Shown here piece by piece: positions 14,323-23,272 of a stretch of 64,000 bases of DNA. Where the stretch lies: assembly GCF_034347425.1 (NCBI RefSeq), contig NZ_CP133779.1, positions 124,001 through 188,000 of the forward strand, given 5' to 3'. Below the pieces are notes generated by a model. That model saw only the letters and a list, made by a program, of their open reading frames with translations. It had not been told where the DNA came from and ran no database searches. The stretch is from Undibacterium sp. CCC3.4 (GTDB lineage: Bacteria; Pseudomonadota; Gammaproteobacteria; Burkholderiales; Burkholderiaceae_D). The translations under genes were made by a program, and so were the position numbers. Position 1 is the first letter of the stretch. Each line of letters begins with the position of its first letter.

Positions 14323-17064
14323 TTAATTCCCTTCGAGGAAGCTCTTGAGCTTATCCGAACGTGACGGGTGACGCAGCTTGCGCAGCGCTTTGGCTTCTAT
14401 TTGACGAATGCGCTCGCGCGTGACGTCAAACTGCTTGCCGACTTCTTCGAGCGTGTGATCGGTCGACATTTCCACGCCGAAACGCATGCGCAAGACCTTG
14501 GCTTCGCGTGGGGTGAGCGAGTCGAGCACATCTTTGACGACATTGCGCATCGATGCATGCAAGGCCGCATCAGCCGGTGCCAGGGTGTGGTTGTCTTCGA
14601 TGAAATCGCCGAGATGCGAATCGTCGTCGTCGCCGATCGGTGTTTCCATCGAAATCGGTTCCTTGGCGATTTTCATGATCTTGCGGATTTTATCTTCCGG
14701 CATTTCCATTTTGATCGCCAAGGTGGCCGGATCCGGCTCTACCCCGGTTTCTTGCAAGATCTGGCGCGAGATGCGATTCATTTTATTGATCGTCTCTATC
14801 ATGTGCACCGGAATACGGATGGTGCGCGCCTGATCGGCGATCGAACGCGTAATGGCCTGACGTATCCACCAAGTCGCATAGGTCGAGAATTTGTAGCCGC
14901 GACGGTATTCGAATTTGTCGACGGCTTTCATCAAACCAATATTGCCTTCTTGGATCAAGTCGAGGAATTGCAAGCCGCGGTTGGTGTATTTCTTCGCGAT
15001 CGAAATCACCAAGCGCAAGTTGGCTTCGGTCATTTCGCGTTTGGCTTTGCGGGCCTTCATTTCACCGGCCGACATCCTTTTATTGATGTTGCGCAGATCA
15101 GGCAAAGGCAAGACCACGCGCACTTGCAGGTCGATCAGTTTTTGCTGCAGTTGCTGTACCGATGGCACGTTACGGCCGAGTATCGCGCTGTAAGAATGAC
15201 CGGCATTGACTTCGCCAACCACCCAGTTGAGATTGGTTTCATTGCCCGGAAAAACTTTAATGAAATGCGAACGCGGCATGCCGCAGCGATTGACCGCCAC
15301 TTCCAGAATTTGCTTCTCGATATGGCGCACTTCATCGACTTGGCCACGCAAGGTGTCGCACAGTTTTTCGACTACTTTGGCGGTGAAACGGATGCCCAAT
15401 AATTCATTGGAGATGGCTTCTTGCGCCTTGACATAGGTTTTCGAGTTGTAGCCTTCTTTTTCGTAAGACTTGCGCATCTTATCGAAATTGACCGAGATGA
15501 TTTCAAACTTGGCCAACGCATCGCGCTTCATTTGTTCGAGTTGTTCCGACGAGATCGCAGCGGCGCCGGCAGCGGCGTCTTCTTCATCGACCTCTTCTTC
15601 TTCCTCTTCGTCTTCCTCTTCTTCGGCATCTTCATCGACCACCACCACTACCGGCGGCGCAACCGGTGCGGCATCGTCGGAAGCATTCGGGTCGACCAAG
15701 CCATCGACCAATTCATCGATTTTAATTTCATCGGCGGCGATACGGTCAGCCGCCGCGAGGATTTCCGCGATCGTGGTTGGGCAGGCGGAGATCGCCTGGA
15801 TCATGTCTTTGAGGCCTTCTTCGATCTTTTTGGCGATGACGATTTCGCCTTCGCGCGTCAGCAGCTCAACCGAGCCCATTTCGCGCATGTACATGCGCAC
15901 CGGGTCGGTGGTGCGACCAAAATCGGAGTCGACCGTCGACAGCGCGGCCTCGGCAGCGGCTTCGACTTCATCGTCGTCGGTGGTGACGGTGACGACATTG
16001 TCGGATAACAGCAAGGTTTCGGCATCAGGGGCTTGCTCGTAGACTGCCACACCCATGTCGTTGAAGGTACCAATGATGCCTTCGATGGCTTCCGGATCGA
16101 CGACGTTTTCTGGCAAGTGATCGTTGATTTCAGCAAAAGTCAGGTAGCCGCGATCTTTACCGAGCTTGATCAGGGTTTTGAGCTTTTGACGGCGGCGTTC
16201 GAGTTCTTCTTCGGTCGCTTCCGGATCGGACGAGAACGCATCCTTGAGCAAGGCTTTTTCTTTGGCTTTACGGTCTTTCGCTTTGGCCTTGTCGATCGCC
16301 TTCATTTCGGCACGTTCAACCGCATTCAATGCCGCGATTTCTTCGTTTTCAGGCTGGTATTCTTTCGGCTTGCGGCCGCGACGACCAGGCACTTTCACGC
16401 CGGGCAAGACATAACCGGATGTATCGATGGCGGCCAGCACGGCAGCGTCAGTCGTTTGGCTGACGGTAGGCGCAGAGCCATTCTTGATTTCCTGAACTTC
16501 AGGAGCAAGTTTTACTGATTTCTTGGTAGGCTTAATCACTGTCTTTGCATCGGTTTTGTTAGTTGTCACGGAAGCTTTCGATGTTGCGTGAAGCACTGGG
16601 TTGGCCTGAGGCGACTCCGTTGCGGTTCGCGTTTGCTTACCTGCAATCTGATGAGTTGCGCCATCCGCAACTTGCTCATCACTTTTTCTGGCTTCAGAGG
16701 GCGCGCGGGCTTGCGCCTTGGCCGGCGCACTACCAGACCGCACCGGCTTGCTCACCTTGGCGGCCACAGTAGCGGGCTGCTGGGGCGGCGAAGCCGAGGT
16801 TTTTTTTGCACTACCGGCTGGTACCGCTGCTTTCGAGGCAGGCGCTGCCGACTTCGGTGTTGCGCTTGCTTGGTTAGCAACACTTGCAACTGCGACTGGT
16901 TTTGTCACAGTCGGTGTTTTGACACTTACTACTTTGGCTATCACTGTCTTGCTGGGCTTTGTTGCAGCAGCAGCGACAGTTGCATCTTTCGAAAGCTTCG
17001 CTGCAGTGTTTTTCACTGCCTCGGGCATCGGGGTTTTCGCGGGTTTCTTCATTGCGCTAGCCAT
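14323..17064 (-). CDS. rpoD: RNA polymerase primary sigma factor RpoD (sigma-70)
   Basis: The C-terminal two thirds are a standard sigma-70: region 1.2 ([20 protein letters not shown]), region 2 ([40 protein letters not shown]), region 3 and region 4 with the -35-binding helix-turn-helix ([20 protein letters not shown]). An acidic run ([20 protein letters not shown]) lies in the non-conserved region between 1.2 and 2. At 913 residues it is about 300 longer than E. coli RpoD, because residues 1 to about 210 form a low-complexity Ala/Lys/Thr/Pro/Ser extension. The ATG of [10 protein letters not shown] is the chosen start; a longer frame adds a hydrophobic leader that is unlikely. It is the last gene of the rpsU-yqeY-dnaG-rpoD block. 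Confidence 0.95.
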   Translation of the reverse strand: MASAMKKPAKTPMPEAVKNTAAKLSKDATVAAAATKPSKTVIAKVVSVKTPTVTKPVAVASVANQASATPKSAAPASKAAVPAGSAKKTSASPPQQPATVAAKVSKPVRSGSAPAKAQARAPSEARKSDEQVADGATHQIAGKQTRTATESPQANPVLHATSKASVTTNKTDAKTVIKPTKKSVKLAPEVQEIKNGSAPTVSQTTDAAVLAAIDTSGYVLPGVKVPGRRGRKPKEYQPENEEIAALNAVERAEMKAIDKAKAKDRKAKEKALLKDAFSSDPEATEEELERRRQKLKTLIKLGKDRGYLTFAEINDHLPENVVDPEAIEGIIGTFNDMGVAVYEQAPDAETLLLSDNVVTVTTDDDEVEAAAEAALSTVDSDFGRTTDPVRMYMREMGSVELLTREGEIVIAKKIEEGLKDMIQAISACPTTIAEILAAADRIAADEIKIDELVDGLVDPNASDDAAPVAPPVVVVVDEDAEEEEDEEEEEEVDEEDAAAGAAAISSEQLEQMKRDALAKFEIISVNFDKMRKSYEKEGYNSKTYVKAQEAISNELLGIRFTAKVVEKLCDTLRGQVDEVRHIEKQILEVAVNRCGMPRSHFIKVFPGNETNLNWVVGEVNAGHSYSAILGRNVPSVQQLQQKLIDLQVRVVLPLPDLRNINKRMSAGEMKARKAKREMTEANLRLVISIAKKYTNRGLQFLDLIQEGNIGLMKAVDKFEYRRGYKFSTYATWWIRQAITRSIADQARTIRIPVHMIETINKMNRISRQILQETGVEPDPATLAIKMEMPEDKIRKIMKIAKEPISMETPIGDDDDSHLGDFIEDNHTLAPADAALHASMRNVVKDVLDSLTPREAKVLRMRFGVEMSTDHTLEEVGKQFDVTRERIRQIEAKALRKLRHPSRSDKLKSFLEGN

Positions 17065-17486
17065 TGAATCAAACCATCCGGAACTGAGTAGCTTCCCTGA
17101 TACAAAAAGAAAAAAGCAGGTCATTCGACCCGCACACGGCGCTAGCCGTTTTTCATTTCAGGTGCCACAGTCTTCAGTGCCAGTGTTTTGGGTTACTCGG
17201 AGGAGTGTCAAACTCACCTAAACAACACATTCCATGCCAAATCAGTCGATTGAGCACAGAATGAAACAACCTAAGACTTTGAATCGTAAGCCTTTAATTA
17301 TACCACGCAGTGAGGCTTTTCTCTAGCCCGCACCATAGCAAAAGGCCATGGGACTGATAAAAAAATAGGCAATCAGTTTTCAAAAGATAAACTCAAAGCA
17401 TGATTAAGCGCAAACAAACAGATTATCATGCTGCTGAAATATTCAGCAGCGCCCCGTTACTACCATAGACAAAAAACTGCTTTTCA
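17065..17486 (-). promoter_or_regulatory. rpoD upstream region with extended -10 promoter and stem-loop
   Basis: This 420-base space between dnaG and rpoD holds no gene. On the minus strand TGGTATAAT (17297-17305) is an extended -10 element without a good -35, giving rpoD its own promoter about 230 bases before the start. Just after dnaG, GCTGCTGAA-ATA-TTCAGCAGC (17430-17450) is a perfect 9-base stem-loop without a strong T tail and could act as a weak terminator or processing site between the two genes. Confidence 0.5.
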
Positions 17487-19280
17487 TCAACGATTGGCGG
17501 CTTCGGTGATCGCTTGCTTGCGCAATTCTTCTTGCAATTGCATGATTTCTCGCCAACGCGCGCGTGCCTCATCGGTTTGCAAGCCACCCGAAGCCAAACG
17601 CTCGGCCTCGTTTTTCAAGGCCTGTGAACGAATCTGCCGGATTGCGCCGAGTAATTCGAGCTTGACCAAGTCAGGGTCGGTATCGGTTTGTTCGGCGACC
17701 TCGGCAATCAAACCATCGAAGTCGGCACTCACATTGCGTAATTGCTCGGCCAAGGCAGCAAATTGCGCGCCCTCACCCATTGATTGCGCAGTAGCAACCA
17801 ACTGACCGAGCATGGCCGCTCCGTCGGGGGCCAGCAAGGCAGCTTCGGCCAATAAGTCGGCATCGAGCAGCATCGCCAGGGCCGGGTAAGCCACCAGAAT
17901 GCGCATGATCTGGCGCTCCAAACCAACCGGCGCACTGCGCTTGGATTTCGGCGGCGCTTGCTTTTGACGCGCAACTGGCTGCGCAAGTTCAAACAGGGCT
18001 TCAATTTCCGCCGGTGTAGTTTGCGTGACTTGCGCCAAATTGCGCACGATTTGCAAACGCAAACCGGAAGCTTGCATACCTTGCAACATCGGCTTGGCAT
18101 CGAACTGGGTTTTAGCGCGCCCTTCGGCGGTGGTCAAATCGTTGTCGCTGATCATTTCACGCATGAAAAATTGCGACAGCGGCATGGCACCACGGACTTC
18201 CTGCTCGAAGGCGTCGGCACCGAATTGACGAATGTAACTGTCAGGATCGTGCTCGGTCGGTAAGAATAAAAATTTGATGAATTTGTCATCATTGGCGTGC
18301 GGCAGACAGGCATCGAGGGCGCGCCGCGCCGCGCGACGACCGGCGCTGTCGCCATCGAAACTGAACACCACGTGATCGGTTTGGCGCAGCAGTTTTTGCA
18401 CATGCGTAGCGGTACAGGCCGTGCCCAGCGTCGCCACCGCTTGGGGAAAACCCATTTGCGCCAGCGCCACCACGTCCATATAGCCTTCAGTCACCAGCAC
18501 ATAGCCGGCTTCACGAATGGCTTGGCGTGCCTCGAACAAGCCATACAATTCCAAGCCTTTTTGAAACAGCGGCGTTTCCGGCGAATTCAAATACTTCGGT
18601 TCGCCCTGCTCCATGATACGCCCACCGAAACCGATGATCTGCCCCTTGGTATTGCGAATCGGGAACATCACGCGGTCACGGAAACGATCATAACGCTTGC
18701 GTTGCCCGCCTTCCTCATCGCTTTTGTCGATGACTAAGCCGGCTTCCACCAGCTCCGGGGCTTGGTAATCGCCATACACGCTGCGCAAACTGTCCCAGGC
18801 ATCGGGCGCGAAGCCGAGCGCAAAACGGGCCGCCACTTCGCCGGTTAAACCGCGTTTTTTCAGGTAGGCGATGGCGCCTGGTGCCGTGCGCAGCTGTTGC
18901 TTGTAGTAATCGCCGGCCTTGGTCATTACTTCCGACAAGGCCAGGCTTTTGGCTTGCACTTCCGCGCGCTGCGCCGGTAACAAACGATCTTCTTCCGGCA
19001 CGATCATGCCGTTGTTCTGGGCCAGATCGCGAATCGCATCGACGTAACTGAGGCCGGAATATTCCATCAAAAAACCGATCGAGCTACCATGCGCACCACA
19101 ACCGAAGCAGTGATAAAACTGCTTGGTCGGGCTGACCGTGAAGCTCGGCGATTTTTCGTTATGGAAGGGGCATAAACCCATGTAGTTGGCACCGCCCTTT
19201 TTCAGCTGGACGTAGCCACCCACCACGTCGACAATGTCGACGCGGGCCAGCAAATCTTGAATGAAACTTTGCGGTATCAC
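17487..19280 (-). CDS. dnaG: DNA primase
   Basis: The 597-residue protein has all primase parts: zinc-binding domain (residues about 37-62, CPFHNEKSPSF ... FYHCFGCG), RNA polymerase core, TOPRIM motifs (LVTEGYMDVVALAQ and VVFSFDGDSAGRRAARRAL) and a C-terminal DnaB-interacting helical domain. It makes the RNA primers for replication. The start is a GTG (VIPQSFIQDLLARV); an in-frame stop shortly upstream excludes a longer protein. It lies between the GatB/YqeY-domain gene and rpoD, as in the macromolecular synthesis operon. Confidence 0.96.
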   Translation of the reverse strand: MIPQSFIQDLLARVDIVDVVGGYVQLKKGGANYMGLCPFHNEKSPSFTVSPTKQFYHCFGCGAHGSSIGFLMEYSGLSYVDAIRDLAQNNGMIVPEEDRLLPAQRAEVQAKSLALSEVMTKAGDYYKQQLRTAPGAIAYLKKRGLTGEVAARFALGFAPDAWDSLRSVYGDYQAPELVEAGLVIDKSDEEGGQRKRYDRFRDRVMFPIRNTKGQIIGFGGRIMEQGEPKYLNSPETPLFQKGLELYGLFEARQAIREAGYVLVTEGYMDVVALAQMGFPQAVATLGTACTATHVQKLLRQTDHVVFSFDGDSAGRRAARRALDACLPHANDDKFIKFLFLPTEHDPDSYIRQFGADAFEQEVRGAMPLSQFFMREMISDNDLTTAEGRAKTQFDAKPMLQGMQASGLRLQIVRNLAQVTQTTPAEIEALFELAQPVARQKQAPPKSKRSAPVGLERQIMRILVAYPALAMLLDADLLAEAALLAPDGAAMLGQLVATAQSMGEGAQFAALAEQLRNVSADFDGLIAEVAEQTDTDPDLVKLELLGAIRQIRSQALKNEAERLASGGLQTDEARARWREIMQLQEELRKQAITEAANR

Positions 19281-19325
19281 AGGAGTTGACGCATGCCGTC
19301 GAGCGCTTCGTTATGTGGACTGCAA

Positions 19326-19772
19326 TTAACGCGTCAACGCGGCTTTAACCAAGCCCGATACCTTACCCATGTCAGCACGACCGGCCAACTGGGTTTTAAG
19401 CACGTCGATGACCTTGCGCATGTCTTGCGGGCCGGCTGCGCCGGTTTGCGCCACTGCTGCAGTCACGGCCGCAGCCACTTCTTCATCCGACAAGGCAGCC
19501 GGCATATAGGCCGATAAGACCAGCAATTCGGCTTTTTCGATGTCGGCCAAATCTTGGCGGGCACCGGCTTCGAATTGCTGTATCGAATCTTTGCGCTGTT
19601 TGATCATTTTTTCTATGATCGCCAAGACCATCGCGTCGTCGAGCTCAATGCGTTCATCGACTTCGCGTTGTTTCATCGCGGCAGTCAACAGACGGATGGT
19701 GCCGAGCTTGACGGCTTCCTTGGCACGCATGGCGGCTTTCATGTCTTCGGTAATTTGTTCTTTCAAACTCAT
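19326..19772 (-). CDS. yqeY: GatB/YqeY domain protein
   Basis: The 148-residue protein (MSLKEQITEDMKAAMRAKE, then IRLLTAAMKQREVDERIELD and a C-terminal MGKVSGLVKAAL) is a stand-alone YqeY, related to the tail domain of the GatB amidotransferase subunit. The function is not established; it may bind tRNA or assist aminoacylation fidelity. The gene regularly sits between rpsU and dnaG in betaproteobacteria, as here. GGAGAGCAAA lies before the chosen ATG; a longer frame with 23 extra residues has no support. Confidence 0.92.
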   Translation of the reverse strand: MSLKEQITEDMKAAMRAKEAVKLGTIRLLTAAMKQREVDERIELDDAMVLAIIEKMIKQRKDSIQQFEAGARQDLADIEKAELLVLSAYMPAALSDEEVAAAVTAAVAQTGAAGPQDMRKVIDVLKTQLAGRADMGKVSGLVKAALTR

Positions 19773-19896
19773 TTTGCTCTCCTGATACGGAATCGAATAA
19801 AAACACAAAGCCCGCTGCGGCTGACCGGAGCGGGCATGCAAACCTAAGCGGTATTACATTGCAGCGTTACTGGCATAGCCAGAAACAGAGGCAATA

Positions 19897-20109
19897 TCAA
19901 TACATTTTCTTAGGCAATTGCTGACTACGAATGCGTTTGTAGTGACGCTTAACTGCGGCCGCCAGCTTACGCTTGCGCTCTGCAGTTGGCTTCTCGTAGA
20001 ACTCGCGAGCACGCAATTCGGTCAACAGACCGGTCTTTTCGATAGTGCGCTTGAAGCGGCGCATGGCGACTTCGAACGGCTCGTTTTCTTTAAGGCGAAT
20101 TGTGGTCAT
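19897..20109 (-). CDS. rpsU: 30S ribosomal protein S21
   Basis: The 70-residue protein is a typical S21: [40 protein letters not shown] and a strongly basic C-terminus ([17 protein letters not shown]). It binds the 30S subunit near the anti-Shine-Dalgarno region and helps initiation. It leads the rpsU-yqeY-dnaG-rpoD block, with about 120 bases before the yqeY start. Confidence 0.96.
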   Translation of the reverse strand: MTTIRLKENEPFEVAMRRFKRTIEKTGLLTELRAREFYEKPTAERKRKLAAAVKRHYKRIRSQQLPKKMY

Positions 20110-20333
20110 TTAAGTTCAAACCATGGAAAGATTATAGGAAGAACGAGATAGTAGCAGGGTTTTCGATTTAAGGGAAGGTGGATGATTAAATCTTACGCAA
20201 ATAATGCGTACCACTTGAACCGAAAACCACAAAAAGCTGTCGGCTCTCGCGTGTATGTTTCAATTTGTCAGAGCCGCAGTATCGGCCAAAAGCGCCGCTT
20301 TGTCCACCTCTGTTCACAAAAAGACATGAACAA

Positions 20334-21533
20334 TCACACCGCCTGCCCGGCTGCCGAACCCGAAGCCCATGCCCATTGGAAGTTATAACCACCTAACCAG
20401 CCGGTCACATCGATGGCTTCGCCGATGAAATACAAGCCTGGCACAGCATTGGCCATCATGCTTTGCTGCGACAGCGCCCGGGTGTCAACGCCACCGCGTG
20501 TCACTTCAGCCTTGCGGTAGCCTTCCGAGCCATCCGGCACAATTTCCCACTGGTTGATTTTTTGTCCGAGTTCGCGCAAGCGTTTATCTTGCATGTCAGC
20601 GATTTTTTGTTGTCCGTCGAAACCATGCGCGGCCAATAATCCGTCGGCCAAGCGTTGCGGCAGGTATTGGGCTAAATAATTAGCCAGATTTTTTTTACTG
20701 CTGCTCTTGGCGGCAATCAGTTCCGCGGCCAATTCACAGTCGGGCAGTAAATTCAGGCGTATCGGCGCGCCTGCTTGCCAAAAACTGGAAATCTGCAAAA
20801 TGCCGGGACCAGACAAGCCGCGGTGGGTGAATAAGATGTCTTCACGAAACAGCGCGCGTTGCTTCTTTTCGCCGGTTTCAACGGTCACGGCCAGCGCGAT
20901 ACCGGCCAGCGGCACGAAGGCTTCCCAATCGCGCAGGGCGAAGCTCAGGGGTACCAAGGCTGGCCGCGGCTCGATGACTTTGAGGCCGAATTGGCGCGCA
21001 ATCTGATGGGCGAAGTCGGTGGCACCGATTTTCGGTATCGATAGGCCACCGCTGGCGATCACCACACTGCTCACTGCTATGCTGCCGGTGGCAGTCTCAA
21101 GCACGAAGCCACCAGCGGCCGCTGGCGCAACTGCCGCCACGCTGCATGGCATGCGCCAGCTTACGCCGGCGCGATCGCATTCAGTTTTGAGGACGCGGAT
21201 AATGTCTTCGGCGCTGTCGTCGCAGAATAACTGGCCTTTGTGCTTTTCATGCCAAGCCACGCCGTGCCGTTTGAGCAAGGCTAAAAAATCCTGCGGTGTG
21301 TAGCGCGACAAGGCGCTTTTGCAGAAATGCGGGTTGTCCGATAAGAAATTCGCCGGCCCAGTTTCTAGATTGGTGAAGTTGCAGCGTCCGCCACCGGAAA
21401 TGCGGATTTTCTCGGCCAAGCGGGTGGCGTGATCAATCAGTACCACGCGGCGGCCACGTGCAGCGGCGACGGCCGCACACATCATTCCGGCGGCACCGGC
21501 ACCGATCACGGCGACATCATATTGCTGGTTCAT
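20334..21533 (-). CDS. HI0933/BaiN-family NAD(P)/FAD-dependent oxidoreductase
   Basis: The 399-residue flavoprotein begins with a Rossmann FAD-binding motif (YDVAVIGAGAAGMMCAAVAA) and has the family marker ISGGGRCNFTN near residue 42. The C-terminal FAD motif GLYFIGEAIDVTGWLGGYN then FQWAWASGSAAG is typical of the HI0933 group. The physiological substrate of most members is unknown. The ATG of MNQQYDVAVIG is chosen because the flavin fold starts immediately after; the frame stays open 39 codons upstream without homology. Confidence 0.9.
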   Translation of the reverse strand: MNQQYDVAVIGAGAAGMMCAAVAAARGRRVVLIDHATRLAEKIRISGGGRCNFTNLETGPANFLSDNPHFCKSALSRYTPQDFLALLKRHGVAWHEKHKGQLFCDDSAEDIIRVLKTECDRAGVSWRMPCSVAAVAPAAAGGFVLETATGSIAVSSVVIASGGLSIPKIGATDFAHQIARQFGLKVIEPRPALVPLSFALRDWEAFVPLAGIALAVTVETGEKKQRALFREDILFTHRGLSGPGILQISSFWQAGAPIRLNLLPDCELAAELIAAKSSSKKNLANYLAQYLPQRLADGLLAAHGFDGQQKIADMQDKRLRELGQKINQWEIVPDGSEGYRKAEVTRGGVDTRALSQQSMMANAVPGLYFIGEAIDVTGWLGGYNFQWAWASGSAAGQAV

Positions 21534-21620
21534 GCGATTCCCATCTTCAATTGAGGCGAGATTGTAGCCTAGGCGCCTATCGGACTGAGGGAATCGCAGC
21601 AAAAAATCATCAGCGCAACA

Positions 21621-21660
21621 AAAAGGGCGTGCCCGATACCATCCGGTCACGCCCTTTTTA
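21621..21660 (-). terminator. Terminator after the lipoprotein gene
   Basis: AAAAGGGCGTG and CACGCCCTTTTT form a perfect hairpin with an 18-base loop, U-rich on both strands. On the minus strand it ends the lipoprotein transcript and insulates the flavoprotein gene. Confidence 0.8.
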
Positions 21661-21687
21661 AAGCGGCTGCGCCACCCCGCGCTGAGT

Positions 21688-22854
21688 CTATTTAGACAAG
21701 CGGCACAAGGCCACGGACTTGGCCGCTACCCGCTCGACGGCAAACAAGCTCGACGACAAAGGCAGAACCAAGGCCCCTTGGCTGATGCTGTCACCGCTGG
21801 CGACATTGACGGCAAAGCCATTGATGCTAAACAAGTTGTTAGCGTCATTGACTTTATTAAAGCTCAGATTATTCGTCGCGGCCGTTGTGCTCGGCAACAA
21901 TGTCGCTTGGATCACGCTACCGCTGACGCTGAGGCTGGCAATCGCCGTGCCGGCGTCGGCACAATCCCAACTGCCGTTGAGTTCACTGCCTGTCAATGCC
22001 TGCTGTTTGACGGCATACAACGCACCGGAACGCATCACCGGCGGCGTGTCGGTGTTATAGCCATAGTGATCAAATACCAATACGGCACCGCGGTCGCCCG
22101 CTTGTACCGTCAGGGTACCGAATTCACTGCCGTTTTGCTGCAAATGCAGACGGCCATCGGCATTATTGGTCTGCACCGTCAGTGTTACCGGCGCTTGGGC
22201 CGCTGTCTGCGTCGATACATTCGAACACGTGCCATTGGCATTTGCCTGGCCACCGACGCACACGGTCACGCTCTTGCCGCTGGCATCGAGCGAAATGGTA
22301 CCGGCCACAGTGCTCGGCGAGCCACCATTGCTGGCATTGCGGCCTTTGCCAATAAAATTGTAGATGCCGGCAAGATTGCTCAGACTGGCCGGCAGCGCAT
22401 AGCTGCTGCCAGTTACCGTAGCGGCAATGGCACCGAGCTTGACGCGGCCGACCAGCGTGCTGGTGCGCGTATCGAGTTTCAGATCAAAACTGCCGTTCGC
22501 ACCGGTCAGCGTTACCAAGCTGCCGCTAGTCGTTTTGCTGTAGGTGCCGCTGAGATCGCTCAAGCCGTATTGGGTCGACAAGACGCGAATGCTGAAACTG
22601 CCATCCTGATTCAAAGTCAGGCGCCAACTGTCGCCGACATCGGCGACCAAGTCATACACGCTGGCGGTGCTGCTGTTGCCAGTAAGCGCGCTTAATCCGA
22701 GTTGACTGGCAGTGGCCGCCGAGGCGCTGGTCACCGCATCGAGTGTGACCACGGGCGTCACCACCGCGACCGGTGCCGTGCTAGTGCTGGAACCGCCACC
22801 GCAAGCGGCGAGCAAGAAACAAAGAGAGGCGCCGCTTAAATAGATTTTTTTCAC
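21688..22854 (-). CDS. Hypothetical outer-membrane or periplasmic lipoprotein
   Basis: From a GTG start (AGGGA upstream) the 388-residue protein has a lipoprotein signal peptide KKIYLSGASLCFLLAACGGG with lipobox LAAC, then a Ser/Thr-rich linker and repeated beta-strand segments of about 100 residues (DLSGTYSKTTSGSLVTLTG, GIYNFIGKGRNASNGG, ELNGSWDCADAGTAIASLSV). The alternating pattern suggests two or three beta-sandwich or barrel-like modules. No family is recognised. It is divergent from the TonB-dependent receptor, but the 410-base gap leaves a functional link open. Confidence 0.7.
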   Translation of the reverse strand: MKKIYLSGASLCFLLAACGGGSSTSTAPVAVVTPVVTLDAVTSASAATASQLGLSALTGNSSTASVYDLVADVGDSWRLTLNQDGSFSIRVLSTQYGLSDLSGTYSKTTSGSLVTLTGANGSFDLKLDTRTSTLVGRVKLGAIAATVTGSSYALPASLSNLAGIYNFIGKGRNASNGGSPSTVAGTISLDASGKSVTVCVGGQANANGTCSNVSTQTAAQAPVTLTVQTNNADGRLHLQQNGSEFGTLTVQAGDRGAVLVFDHYGYNTDTPPVMRSGALYAVKQQALTGSELNGSWDCADAGTAIASLSVSGSVIQATLLPSTTAATNNLSFNKVNDANNLFSINGFAVNVASGDSISQGALVLPLSSSLFAVERVAAKSVALCRLSK

Positions 22855-23104
22855 AAGAAATTTCCCTGAACTTTTAAAAAATTGATTTTGCTCTAGAGCA
22901 CAAAATACCGCCATGTAACAAATGTTCTATATCAGTGAATTCCCTCATTTCGCTCACCAGAACGGAATCTGTCCAGATAGCAGCAAGAACCTCGCACCAA
23001 CATCTTGCATTGCAAAAGATTGCTTTATATCAGTGCGCGTGTTTGAAAAACGCAACGTTTACTAGGCTTTTAAAATTGAATTAAAGCTATAAAACAAGAA
23101 ATTC

Positions 23105-23165
23105 TTGACTTGCTTTCGGCAAAATCGGATAACAGATCAGCGGCTGCGCAAACGTTTGCGCAGCC
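23105..23165 (+). promoter_or_regulatory. Promoter with LacI-type operator upstream of the TonB-dependent receptor
   Basis: The -35 is TTGACT (23105-23110) and the -10 is GATAAC (23128-23133), 17 bases apart. From 23142 to 23165 lies a perfect 24-base palindrome whose left arm is GGCTGCGCAAAC; its core, CGCAAACGTTTGCG, matches operators of LacI-family sugar repressors (GCAAACGTTTGC). It would lie just downstream of the start of transcription, a position that blocks RNA polymerase. Confidence 0.65.
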
Positions 23166-23272
23166 CTTAATAAATAAGCAAAACTGTTTATCAAGCAGGT
23201 GTCGTATAAATAATTTTGCACCATAAAAGATCCTTTACTCGGACAAAAAAACTTACCTTTGGGATGTCATTC

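Noticed and set aside
14368..15402. Long plus-strand frame (344 codons) opposite rpoD
   Set aside because: It is antisense to conserved rpoD regions 2-4, has no family features, and its composition is the mirror of the rpoD codon pattern.
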